Made by a program: the position numbers and the translations under genes | Origin: Heterotrichella gracilis | Lineage: Eukaryota > Sar > Xanthophyceae > Tribonematales > Xanthonemataceae | Reading direction: 5' to 3' | Assembly: GCA_032358255.1 (NCBI GenBank) | Contig: JAULBX010005998.1 | Coordinates: 62,001 to 126,000 of the forward strand | DNA length: 64,000 nt | Notes under the pieces: model-generated | What the model saw: only the letters and a program-made list of their open reading frames with translations | The model's database searches: none | Told to the model about the DNA's origin: nothing | Shown here: one piece after another, positions 38,915 to 50,720 of the stretch | Layout of the letters: each line of letters opens with the position of its first letter | How positions within the stretch are numbered: the first letter of the stretch is position 1

Positions 38915-41900
38915 TCATTGCACCATGCAGCACCCCCCTCCGACCCCTCCATCCCTCCCCTTCACCTCATGCCCAAGCACCTTGAGATCCCCTGAGTCCT
39001 GCATGTCAGTCAGCATCCCAGCCACCTCGCCCGCCGAGGGCCTCTTCGCAACGTCATCCGCCCAGCACCGCCCAATGAGGGTGCGCAGCGATTCAGGCCA
39101 GGTTTTTGGGAAGGGCTGGCGCTTGCCCTGATATGCCACCTGGCAGGGGAGGCAGCACGTATTTAGCACAAGGGTTCAACAAGCGGTCACATAGCGACGG
39201 CACATCCAGAGCCACATGAGCCGATCCAGCAGGGCAACCTACTGCCCTGCCCTAAACCCTAAACCTATTGCCCAAGGTCATCCACTTGCACAAACGAAGC
39301 CAGGACAGAACAGCTGGCCACGCCATGTGCAAGGCTGACTGCGCATGGTACTTGGCTGTATGCTGCTGGACGCTATGCTTGCGATGTGAAGCCAGGGGGC
39401 AAACAAGATGCTCCCTGATTGTGACAAGTCAGGGGCAAATGCAGCTGCTATGCGCCACACATGCACACACAGCTCCTCCCCACCCCACCTGAGCTGCATA
39501 GCGCTGCACCTCCCACGCCTGCCCCTGTACCGCCACCCTGTGGAGGATGATCTCCTTGGAAAACAGCTCGTACATAATGACGCCAAGCGCAAATATGTCA
39601 ACCTGGAGGGGAGGGCAGAAGAGGGATTCTAAAATTGCCACTGCTGTGCAATCCCCTTAGGATCACGGGAAGGGCCCCCGGGGGTGACCAACTGGGGAAT
39701 AGGGTCAGACATTTGAATGATCACCATATAGTATAAATGAGTAGCCACCACCTGGCACACGAGTCAGCTGCTTTTGCGGCTAATTATGTGTCCCTCTGCC
39801 ACTGTTCCAGTACTGCCATGTCCACATGTGCAACTCCTCCCCACCACCACCATTGGTCATGGCGTCGCACCAACACCAGTAACCACTAGCACCCCCACTG
39901 GCACCTTGGCCATGCACAACCAACACCAGCACCAACAACGCACCGTTTCGTTGTAGGCCATGTGCTTGAGCACTTCTGGTGCCATGTACATCAGGCTACC
40001 AGTCTCGGCAGTCATCTTGTAGCTACCCTTCATGGACATGTTTGCGTCCTCCGCCTGCGCAACACAGTTCAGAGTGACAAGCATGCTCCGCATAGGATGA
40101 CATCCAAAGGGGTACGCCATGATTGCACGCCATCCACTGGTACTTTGTGATGCACAGATGTTCATAAGTTGACGTTTTACACCCTGCTTGCCAGGTGCTA
40201 GTCCATGCGACTCCTGCCAATAAGCTCCTTTTGCAGATGATGCTTTTGATTTACTGCATTACAAAAGGTTGGCATTTCCCGTGTCATGGGGGGTTTCCTT
40301 ACCCCCCTGACAGGGGGAAGGGACGGGTAAGGGAGCGCAAGAGCCTTTCTTGTAAGAGTAAGTTGGAAGATGTACTTGGGAAGTATCTAACCAATCATGG
40401 CTTAGGGTTTGGGGTTTAGGGTTTAGGGTTTAAGATTGAGGCTCACCTGCGCCATATCTGGCGTGATATCGGTGGTGTGCTTGTGGAACTCTGACGACAT
40501 GAGGTTGAGTGTGGCCGAGCGCATGGAGAGGGAGGTGGTGTAGATGGTGGCCTTGCGAGTGATGCCGTCGCTACTGCGGAGGGGGTAAGGGGGGGTGGGG
40601 GGCCGGCAACAGGGGAGGGTTTGATAGAAGCAGGAGTGTGATTTATTGGAGGTCATGTGACTGTCCCAACTAATTGGGAAGCGGTCTAGGGGAGCACCCA
40701 GGGCCACATGGGCTGCTCTTGTTACTAAGGACCTGCAGGCTAGGCACATTCAAAAATGGTACAAACAATGCCAGGACAGGACTGAGTGGCGCATGCTTGT
40801 GCAAGGTTGATGGCTGATCTGGCTTTTGTGGCTGGTATGCGTGTAATAATAATAATGTAACTGTCCCAATACGCGGGTTTGCAACAGGGTGCACAGATGG
40901 AGCTGCACCTGTAGTCTGCATGCACAAGCAAAGAATCGAGCTAGCACCTTTGATATATGATGCATCCTGATGTATGGCCATGCCCAGTGCCTCAGGTGAC
41001 ATCGATGGCACCACAGCCAGTGTGGAAGGTGTCATACAATGATTGGCACCCACTGAGACCCCAAGCTACGCGCCACATGAAATCCTACCCCTACGCACTG
41101 CATGTGACTCCATCCGCAACATGTATAGAAGAATCAAGGACCTGCCACCATTCATATCCCAGCGCGGTGCGCAATGGTTCACCACATCCTTCTTGTCTAC
41201 AGAGACCACCGCTGACAGTCCTGATGTATATAACATGCATTCCCACTCGAAAGCAAGATTAGCACATACATTCCTAAGCCTTTAAACCCTTACATGATTT
41301 CCTCCCGGACATCCTGCTTTCCCATGAAGACCAGTGCCGACAGGCCAAAGTCGATGATCTTGGCATTGGCGGAGGTCAGGCGGGTGCCTAGGGAGTGTGG
41401 GGACGGGGTGGTAATTGGTACAGATGGATGCTGATGGGTGTTGCCAGTGCTTGAAGTGACAAAGCTGAGGCCCATGCCGCTCATGTGATCACGGCGCTAC
41501 CGCGTGCCACAGACAAGAGAGTTGCAACATCACGTAGGTGCAGCATTGACCAGACCTTATAGAATATTGTTGTCCCGTTGGCTTGTCCCTATGCCCTAAA
41601 CCCTAAAGAAGGGTATGCGCACCTGTGAGCAGGATGTTGTCCAGCTTGAGGTCGCGGTGAACAACCTACAGGGGGGGAAATGGGGAGCAGGGATTAAAAG
41701 TGTGCAAGGAACCCCAAGCCTGTGACATGCCGCCATGCTGGCATGCATTTGCTGAATATCCCCCTGAATTCCCAATCAATCGCAGCCGGTGTGACACGCT
41801 ATGCGGTGCTGCTTAAGAATCACGCCACATAGTGTGTAGGCGCACCATTGGCTGTGGTCCCTACAGGTATCAGTGATAGTGCAGCCCGCAAACAACCTAT

Positions 41901-43217
41901 CAAGGGTTCACAGATCAGGTGTCACTCGCGCCGCACCATTGGCTGCGAGCTGTGCAGGTAGTGCAGGCCGCGCGCAATCTGCGTGCTCCACCGCAGCGCG
42001 TCGCTGTAGTCGTACTGCGGGCGGTGCGCCTCCAGCATCTGCTTCAGGACAGTCTTGGACAGGGTCCCTCCCTCACAATACTCTTGCACCAGCTTGAGCG
42101 ACTTGCGCGCAGTTTCCTCGGAGGAGATGTCCCCAAAGGCCACCCCGTAGACCCGCACAATGGCCCTGCGGGAGGGAGCAGTGGAGGGTGAGGCGCAGGG
42201 AACGGGACTGGGGATGGGGGGTGAGATTAAAGGTGTGCAAAGGTAGAATGTGGTACAAGCTGAGGAAGTTTCCAGACTTAAGAGGGCATTGGAGCAGTAA
42301 TATGATCCAGGTGACTTTGAGTACAGCAACGGCACACCTGCTGCATGCATGGCGTAGCAAGCCACCTGGGCACACACTCCCTGGGTTCTAGGGTTCTCCT
42401 AGGGTTCTACAAGGGTTCCCAAATGCACTCATGCTTTGCCCGCTGCAACACCGCCGCCTCTGTCAAATATGACTTGAGGTCCCGTTCCCGCTCCATGACA
42501 TGGCTCTTGAGGGTCTTCACGGCCACGGTCAAGGTGGTACCGTTGTCCCGCGTCCACTTGCACTGCTCAACGGTGCCAAACTCCCCTTGGCCAAGGAACT
42601 TTACCACCTGGTGGCAAGAAACAATATCAGCAAGTAGAACCTTGTTGACGGAGGTATGTTGGTATCTGATAGCACGACAACGTCACCAATACTGGCCACA
42701 CCCCAGGTGTTTGGAAGCAACTCATGGTCCTCGTGGAATCCAATGGATGGGATCCCGCTGGGGCACGCGCATGGTAATAAAACACCCTCACCTTGAGGTT
42801 CTCTGCGGGAATGACCCCATCCTCTTTGAACATGCGGTTGACAGAGATGGTGTTGAGCCAATTGGGGACAGGCACCACCAGCTGATCCCCGGAGCTTTTT
42901 GTGGACAGCAGCCGCACAAGGCCAGTGAAGGCCGCGCTGCCCAGCCGGGTGATGCCTGAACTGGTGCGGCGCGGCACTGCAGGGTTTAGAGGTGCCACTG
43001 CAGGGTTTTGAGGCACTCCTGCAGGGTTTGTTTCTGCAGGTGATGCCTCATCAGCATCATGTGAGGTCCAGGCTAACAGGCTAGGCAGATCAAGATCGCC
43101 AGCCAAAGAGGCTTTGTAATGGTCCACCATGGTCTGCACAGCGTGGTCGCTGGCTGTGGTGGAGGCCGATGAGCGGGGTGCTGGTACCGCTCTTGCAAGC
43201 GGGGATTCTGACGTCAT
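38915..43217 (-). CDS. TKL-type protein kinase with CaaX box, array copy 3
   Basis: Nine exons: 42792-43217, 42429-42607, 41937-42165, 41623-41665, 41294-41387, 40447-40573, 39944-40054, 39489-39602 and 38915-39139, giving 515 residues. The exon phases are the same as in copies 2 and 4. The N-terminal 142 residues are disordered and share SLAGDLDLPSLLAW and VPNWLNTISVNRMFKEDG with copy 2. Kinase motifs: FLGQGEFGTVEQC, VAVKTLK, HRDLKLDN, DFGLS, MYMAPEV, VDIFALGVIMYELF and CWADDVAKRPS, so it looks active. The C-terminus is Gly-rich followed by CCMVQ, again a CaaX box with Gln. The activation-segment exon is the longest of the four copies. The catalytic-loop exon relic near 41575-41594 is heavily decayed. 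Confidence 0.9.
40402..40432. repeat. Interstitial telomere-type repeat
   Basis: About four TTTAGGG-like units in an intron of kinase 3, 15 bases downstream of a splice donor on the coding strand. Confidence 0.9.
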
Positions 43218-45204
43218 GTTGGTGGTGGCTGTGGGTGGTGGAGGCAGCTGTGGGCAGGGATGTGGTGGTGTGCAAGTGGTGTGAGAGGGCGGTATGCCAA
43301 CCTGGTGGGAAGGGAGGGTGTATAGGGTGTAAAGCGGTGTGCAGTGTCACATGGCCATGGTAAAATTAGGAAGCCTTAAACAACTGTGGCGTGGTCACCA
43401 CGTGTAGTTTGAGATGTATGTGGCAACCAGGTGCAAGGGGTGCATTGAGTAGTGTCTGGTGCGAGGCACATCATCTGCTCATGATCTGCACAGGCACAGG
43501 CACTCCGCGCTGGAGGTGGCCATGGACTCACTTGCTGGTGTGGTTGATCCGCAGCACACACCGTGCAGAGACACATGGGCGGTTGGGAACAGGGCCCACC
43601 CCCTAATCTGGTGGTGTTTGCAAGGGCACAAGGATGTAGCCTGCAGGTGGCGCTGGCAGCACAGTTGTGGGTGCTACCACGTCTACGCAGCTGCGAGTAG
43701 CAGAAAAAGCCTGCAAGTGAGCCCATACGGCACCAATACTAACATTGGCGGCCCAATGACAAAGCATGCTGTTGCACCATGTATACAATGGCATTGCATT
43801 GCATATGGGACTGCGCAGTACTATGTGAGTGTGCGCGTGTCTTCAGCTGCATAAGAAACACAGGCGGACTAGACAGATGTTGTTATATGTGAATCCGTGT
43901 GAGCAGGACTGGAAGGAAGTTGTTGGCGTAAAGTCGTCACTTCCTGATGGGAGTCTTTAGAGTCTTACTGTTCAAGATGCGGGGTGGCCCAGGCGTTGCT
44001 GGGTAGGCCCGGGGCAGAGGTTGTGGAGCCTGGTGTTCAATGGAGGTGTGAGGGATGGTTTGGCGTGGGCGAAGGAGTTGTGGGGTATGGCGGAGTTGGT
44101 GGCGCTGGGGGATGGCGGCTTGGGTGATGGTGGCGTTGGTGATGGGGGTGTAGGGGAGGGATTGGTGGGGATGGTGGAGTGGAGGCCGGTGGTATGGGCG
44201 GTAAAGTCGTCAGTGACGGCTGGGCACATCCGTTTTGGACCTGTTACTTGTTCAAGGTGCGGCACGCGGGCTGCGCACATCTGGCTGTCGCGCGCATCGC
44301 GGCCGCGGGCCCCGCGGCCTGGGCCATTGCCAGGAAATAACTTAAATTAATTGATAATAGCAGCTTTTTGGTAATATAAAGAAACCTGGACAGGCCCTGG
44401 GGCCTCTTACATCTTATCGCCCTTGATTTGGGTAGTACCAAATGTTTGATGAATGACACTGTGGCCGGCCTCCCAACAACTGTAGTACGGGTCTATGTGT
44501 TGACCTACGACAATCGCCGGTACCATCAGGCTATTGAGTCGTTTTGTTGATTCTTTGTTTTGTTAATCCATGACCACCACCTTCACACCACGCAATTGCG
44601 TAGGTTTGCCAACAAAAATTATTGTAAAATAGTGATTACGTAATCACTATTAGTCGTCGCCGCAGTGGGAATTAACGGCTTCGATATGAAGACAACAATA
44701 CCTCATTGCATGATGCCACCAGCGTGCCACTTTTCTGGCAGAAATTGCGCAAAAACCCACGGGGAACCACAAGTAAAACCGTTTCATCAGACTGCTCCGC
44801 AACTCTTGCAACGCATGAGTGTAGATAATAATATAAGTGCCACCCAAATATTGTTCAACGACTTTGGCTTCACCTTGGATCCAATGATCTTCAAGTCACG
44901 TGGAGAGAGAGAGCAAAACAATAAAAGAACAACTTGACAATCAGAGCCACACCCAAGTGGCCGCAAAGAAAACCCTCACAGATTCCTGCCAACACAGCGC
45001 AGTACCATGTGCCACCAGCAACATGGCGGAAAAGCAATAGAAAAGGACATACCATACCCCGATAACCTGTATATGCAACACAGGAATCATGCAGCACCGG
45101 CCAACATTTGCGGCCTCAAATAATTATAAAAGCCACTAACCTAAAAGACTTTGATAAATCCATAGTGATAAATCATCCTGCAGTAGCGCTGCAAAGGGTT
45201 TCTG
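43218..45204. other. Upstream region of kinase 3 and downstream region of kinase 4
   Basis: A short block at 43711-43732 matches the upstream regions of kinases 1 and 2. Near 44020-44180 is a GGTGATGG-type low-complexity stretch that opens long frames on both strands, which argues against coding. A perfect palindrome lies at 44628-44651. No gene is recognised. Confidence 0.6.
44628..44651. repeat. Perfect 24-bp palindrome
   Basis: The half-site AATAGTGATTAC at 44628-44639 is followed directly by its reverse complement at 44640-44651, with no loop. It could be a dimeric protein-binding site or the end of a small transposon; nothing else around it decides. Confidence 0.9.
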
Positions 45205-48200
45205 TCATTGCACCACGCAGCACCCCCCTCCGCCCCCACCGCCCCCTCCATCCCTCCCCTTCACCTCATGCCCAAGCACCTTGAGCTCCCCTGATTCCGC
45301 CATGTCACTCAGCATCCCAACAACCTCGCCCGCAGAGGGCCTCTTTGCCACGTCATCCGCCCAGCACCGCCCAATGAGGGTGCGCAGGGACTCGGGCCAG
45401 TTTTCGGGGAAGGGCTGGCGCTTGCCTTGGTATGCCACCTGGCAGGGGGCAGCATGCACTTAGCAAGGGTCAACAGCAATAGCATAGTGACGGCACGCCC
45501 AGGGCCACACGAGCTGACCTGATCCAGCAGGACCATAGTTGGTGGAAGGCCAACCACTGACAACAACGATAACAGACCAGAACGCCACGTGCAATGCTGG
45601 CTATTACTTGGTTGCATATTGCTGAAGTGCATGTTACTACCGATGCGAGGCGCTTGCGATGTCAATGTTGTGTGGCCTGTTCCGTGCACATGCAGCTGCT
45701 ATCGCCCCACATGCACACCCAGCTCCTTTCCACCCCACCTGCGCTGCGTACTGCTGCACCTCCCACGATTGCCCCTGTATGGCCACCCTATTGATGATCA
45801 TCTCCTTGGAAAACAGCTCATACATGATGATGCCAAGCGCAAAGATGTCAACCTGGAGGGGAGGGCAGAAGGGTGAGATGCCAGTGCTGTGCAAGTATTG
45901 GGATCACGGGAGGAGGGTGAACTATTGAGGGGTAGGCTATGCCGAGTAGTACGTAATGGTACCAGCGGCACAAGAGTCTGCTGCTTTCATGGCTAATTGA
46001 AGAGTCTCTCTGCCGCGCGCCCAGTGATGCAAGGCACGTCCACGTTTGCCACTCCCCACCACCACATTCATCACCATGGCCACGCACGCAACCACTACCA
46101 CCAGCACCACCACATCCTCCTTCACCCATCAGAACTTGACCACGTACAACCAACACCACCAACAATTACTCACCGTTTCGTTGTAGGGCATGTGCTTGAG
46201 TACCTCCGGTGCCATGTACATCAGGCTGCCTGTCTCACCAGTCATCTTGTAGCTGGATTTCATGGACATTTTTGTATCCTCCTTCACCTGCGCAACACAA
46301 TCCATGGTGACATGCATGATAGAATGCATCCAAAAGCAGTGATATACACGCCATTCAGCTGGATGACAGCTCACTAGACTGATGCCAATAACTTCCTGTG
46401 TAAATGGCCCTCATATCTCAATGCACCTCTGTGCTAGCCCCGTTGTAAGATTAAGCTGGGGGTATACATTCGGCTATGTGTAGGACATATGGTACTAGGA
46501 ATGCAGCCCGCAGCCAACCCTGGCTCACCTTTGCCATCTCAGCCTTGATGTCGGTGGTTTGCTTGCGGAACTCTGATGACATGATGTTAAGTGTGGCCGA
46601 GCGCATGGGGACAGAGGTGGTGGCCTTCCGAGTGATCCCGTCGCTGCTGCAGGACGGTGAACAGGAGGGGATTTATTAGCGGGAGGGGAGGTTTGGACCA
46701 AACAGGAGCATGCCATGGCTGTGCACAGGCTCTCCCTGCAGGTTGATTTGCAACAAACAGGGCGCATGGGTGCAGATGCACATGAGGTCTGCATGCGGAT
46801 GCGGGGATTCAAGACTGCAATCCTTAGATATGGTTCAGCCCTGTCATAAGCCAGGATTGGATAAATGCCCGGTGCCGCAGATGACATCCCTGGTACCAAG
46901 TAGTCTGCTCATCTCTGCAGGGACCGCATGCATTCCTACCCCCATGCATTGCAGGCGCTGTATGCCCAGGCACTGGCACTGGCTCCATGCGCGGCAAGGG
47001 CTCATACCCATGCATTGCTTGTGACTCCATCTGCACTATGAACAGGGCACCATGAAAGGAGCATGGGCTGTCTCCATGCATATAACTGTGCAATCATCCT
47101 CACCCCCCCCCCCCACCCCCCCACTCACTTCCTTATTGCCCATGAACACCAGCGCTGACAGCGTATACGAATGTAAACCCTAAACCCTAAAACCCTTACA
47201 TGATTTCCTCCAGCCCATCTTGCTTTCCCATGAAAACCAGCGCTGACAGGCCAAAGTCAGTGATCTTGGCGTTGGCGGAGGTCAAGCGGGTGCCTGAGGT
47301 GGAGAAGAGCAGGGGGAGGTTGTTACAGGTAGGTGAAGGGCGGTGCACAGCACTGAATGTGGGACGAAGCTGCAGCCAAAGGCACTTGTGCATGCAGCAG
47401 TAATATGCTAGCAATGCCCCGCATGAGGTACCTGAACCCTAAACCCTACACACGCGTGTGCACACCTGTCAGCAGGATGTTGTCCAGCTTGAGGTCGCGG
47501 TGAACAACCTGCAAAGGAGCAACATGAGGGTTCAAAACTGCGCAAGGAACTCCATAAGCATATGGCGGCCAGAAAGTTCTGCAATGACGCCGAATACCCC
47601 TTCGGCTTCACTCAGAGCAACAGACTACGAGGTGAAATGACCAGGTGACAGGGAAAACCTCTGCCGCAACCATATCCCATGAGGAACGTGGCGTTGTCTG
47701 CCAGCAGTGCAGGTAGCCCAACATTCAAGCAGACTATTCATGTTTCAGGGATCAGGTCGCACATGCGCCGCACCATTGGATGCGAGCAGTGCAGATAGCG
47801 CAGGCCGCGCGCAATCTGCGTGCTCCACCGCAGGGCATCTGTGTAGTCGTACTGGGGGCGGTGCGCCTCCATCATTTGCTTCAGCAGCGCCCGCGACATG
47901 GGCCCACCCTCGCAGTACTCCTGTACCAGCTTGAGCGATTTGCGCGCAGTTTCCTCGGAAGAGTTGTCCCCAAAGGCCACGCCGTAGACCCGCACAATGG
48001 CGCTGCAGGAGTGGGGAGTGGAAGGTGAAGTGCAGGGGATGGGCTGGGGGTGAAGGGTGGGAATGGAGGTGGGAATGGGAGGCGGAAGGTGATGGCATTG
48101 CGAGGAAGCGCAGGTAAGGGGCGTTGTCTGGGTCATTGAATGTGGCACATGCTATGGGAGTTTTGAATAGCCTACCATGATGCCACAGTGCAGACGGTGC

Positions 48201-49170
48201 AGCATGCGAATCCGGCACTTGAACGCTGCACCCCTGCTGCATGCATGGAACAACTGAGCATACATCATGGCGGCACCCATGTCCCACACAATGCACATTT
48301 TCGCAAGGATTCCCTGGGGTTTCAAAAGGGTCCAGGGTCCAGGACTGCACTCACTCGTGCTTTGCACGCTGCAGCACCGCCGCCTCTGTCAAGTATGATT
48401 TGAGATCCCTTTCCCGCTCCATGACATGGCTCTTGAGGGTCTTCATGGCTACAGTCATGGTGGTACCGTCGTCCCGCGTCCATTTGCACTGCTCAACGGT
48501 GCCAAACTCCCCTTGGCCAAGGAACTTGACCACCTGGTGCGAAAGGAAGCACTGTCAGGAACCATGCTGGCAGCTGTGCGCATGGGGCTGGCTTCTGGTA
48601 GCACGCTACTGGCCACACGCAAAGTTTGGTTTAATCTCAGTGGATGGGATCCCGATGGTAATAAAACAACCTCACCTTGAGGTTCTCCACAGGGATGACC
48701 CCATCCTCCCTGAACACACGACTGACAGAGATGGTGTTGAGCCAGTCGGGGACAGGCATCACGATGTGGTCCCCAGAGCCTTTTTTGGACAGCAGCCTCG
48801 CCAGGCCCGTGAAGGCCTTGCTGCCCAGCCGGGTCATGCCGCTGTTGTGACCGGTGCTGGTGTGGGGCTGGCCGCTGCTGCTGTGGGGACGCGCAGCGAG
48901 CGCCTCCTCCTGGGAGGTGGTGCGGTCACGCCCCGGGAGTGGGTAGGTGGGTAGGCGGGGGAGCTCCTTAGGTACCACATCCTCCTCCTCTGTAGTGTTG
49001 GGGGCAGTGAGGAGGGCGCTGTTCTGTGCGGTGGCGGGGGCAGTGGGGAGGGAGTTGTCCTGTGGGGTGGGCTCCGCCTGCTCCTGGAAGGGTCCAGCTG
49101 TGGCTTGAGAGTCCTCATGGGTGGGGGTGATGGGGTCTGGGAGGACACCGGAGGACCACGGGGAGCTCAT
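45205..49170 (-). CDS. TKL-type protein kinase with CaaX box, array copy 4
   Basis: Nine exons: 48676-49170, 48355-48533, 47774-48002, 47466-47508, 47200-47293, 46529-46646, 46174-46287, 45739-45852 and 45205-45438, giving 539 residues. All kinase landmarks are present: FLGQGEFGTVEQC, VAMKTLK (Met before the ATP Lys), helix-C Glu, HRDLKLDN, TDFGLS, MYMAPEV, VDIFALGIIMYELF and CWADDVAKRPS. A nine-Gly run leads to CCVVQ, a CaaX box with Gln. About 85 residues separate DFG and APE. The N-terminal ~100 residues are unlike copies 1-3 (they lack the SLAGDLDLPSLLAW block and are rich in Glu, Thr and Pro), while MTRLGSKAFTGLARLLSKKG onward is shared. The start is the first ATG after a TGTGGC repeat in the presumed 5' untranslated region. 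Confidence 0.92.
47131..47161 (-). other. Relic of kinase exon 5 in the following intron
   Basis: On the coding strand this stretch reads LSALVFMGNK, nearly the same as LSALVFMGKQ of the real exon at 47200-47293. It is a truncated tandem copy without usable splice sites. Confidence 0.7.
47175..47199. repeat. Telomere-type repeat fused to a splice donor
   Basis: On the coding strand the intron begins GTAAGGGTTTTAGGGTTTAG, so the 5' splice site of kinase 4 exon 5 runs directly into telomere-type units. Kinase 2 has the same arrangement near 34351-34378. Confidence 0.85.
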
Positions 49171-49182
49171 GGTGTGGTGGCT

Positions 49183-49260
49183 GGTGGCTGTGGCTGTGGC
49201 TGTGGCTGTGGCTGTGGCTGTGGCTGTGGCTGTGGCTGTGGCTGTGGCTGTGGTTGTGGC
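49183..49260. repeat. TGTGGC hexanucleotide repeat
   Basis: About thirteen tandem TGTGGC units just upstream of the kinase 4 start codon, probably in its 5' untranslated region. Shorter relatives of this run occur at the same place upstream of kinases 1 and 2. Confidence 0.95.
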
Positions 49261-50636
49261 CCAGGAGGTGGCGTATGGTATGGTAAGTGCCTGCAGGAGT
49301 TTGTGGTAAAGTGAAGTATTGTGGTAGAGTGGGTTATTGGGGTCAAGTTATGGGCCACCAAGTGAAGCGTGCGCAGTTTCAGATTTGGTCCAATAGGTGC
49401 ATGATCCACGCAGCGGGTTAACATGCAGTTGGAGCCGCAGCTATTTTGAGCAAGTATTACCATGCAATGATCAAGCCCTGCACTCCCAAGGTGCCCATGC
49501 GCCCGCCAAAGCTCTACAACGCCTCTTCCTGACCAACCCAGGACTGTGCTCGTTGATATAGCCACTGCACTCACCTAGTTCAGGATCCTGCCGGGGTCTC
49601 GACAGTCAGATGCTCTACCGATGCTGCGGCTATGGCGACGGTGCCCAGTACAACAGCCCACTGCTCCCTGGCCTCACAAGCAAGCATGCTGTGGCTAATC
49701 AGACATCTGAGCGAATCACAGGCCTGCATGCATACCAAATGGCTCACGTGGATCACAAGAAGAGGACCACGAGGCAGCCTAGACATGGACTATGACTAAA
49801 CTTGCGCAAGTACCATCAAGTACTGGGTTTTCAAAAACAACGATGCCTCGATGAAGCCCACCATGGAGTGTTGGCGGCAAACTTTGGCGACTGCTCCAGA
49901 GATTGTCGGGCATTTTTGACATGGTTGCGCAGTGCATCGCGGAAAAGGACTACCCGAGAATACAAGTGGCTGTGCACGTGCAAGAACGAGGTTTGTAGCA
50001 CGCAACGCACGTGTGAGAAAGCATCGATGGCGTGGCCATCCCACATGTGCATGCAAGTGCACAGGAGGCGAACCGCAGGCTATTGAAAACACTCTCCGGT
50101 AGGGTATACGCGACTCGGGAAGACAGGCACGAACCAGCCTTCCCCGATGCAACTGTGGGTCGCAACACAGGCAGCAAACTACGCAACTGACGTATCGCTG
50201 TGCACTCTTGATTACCGGGGCCCAAGTGAGGTTGGGTGAGTGCATGCACAAGCTATCAGGAAACAACTAAGGTAGGGCAGCTCATATGTACTTCGGCTAC
50301 GAACCTCAGCAGGCTTAGAAAGTTGCTAGCGCAGGCATGGGGGCTGGGTCCTAGTTTGGTCTAATTAGCTTACCCAAGTGCACTTAGCCCCCCGATGAAA
50401 TCTCAGCTTTGACACACAACAAGGCGAGAAAGTCAGCCAGGCGCACAGCACGTTCTACCACTTGGTCGCCTGTTGCCGAGCAAGCTGGTCCGATGAGCTG
50501 CTGCAAGCTGTCCTGCAGGGACAGGTACAAGAAGATACAACCAAGGAGGTGTCAGGGGCGTGCTGTAGCGTCTAGGGCGGAACCACGTACATCAGATAGG
50601 TCGGTACAAGCTGCACATAACAGAGCAACCAGTCAT

Positions 50637-50720
50637 AATCGTGCACTCAAGTGTGACAACAGTCGAGCAGACGGCTCTGACAAGCTTGCTCTATCCGAGT
50701 GCCAGCCTGGCCAAGGGGGA
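50637..50720 (+). repeat. Dispersed repeat, left copy flanking copy B
   Basis: It shares a 21-base identical core (50656-50676) and weaker similarity over about 80 bases with 56743-56820, in the same orientation. The two copies bracket the gene at 51017-56475. Confidence 0.7.

Noticed and set aside
43972-44350. Possible coding region with Ser-Pro repeats (minus) or Gly-Asp repeats (plus)
   Set aside because: One low-complexity tract opens both strands; there are no splice sites and no neighbouring exon.
49575-49640. tRNA-like stretch on the minus strand (GGTAGAGCATCTGACT)
   Set aside because: It resembles a D-arm and anticodon-side fragment, but no box B or acceptor stem closes around it.
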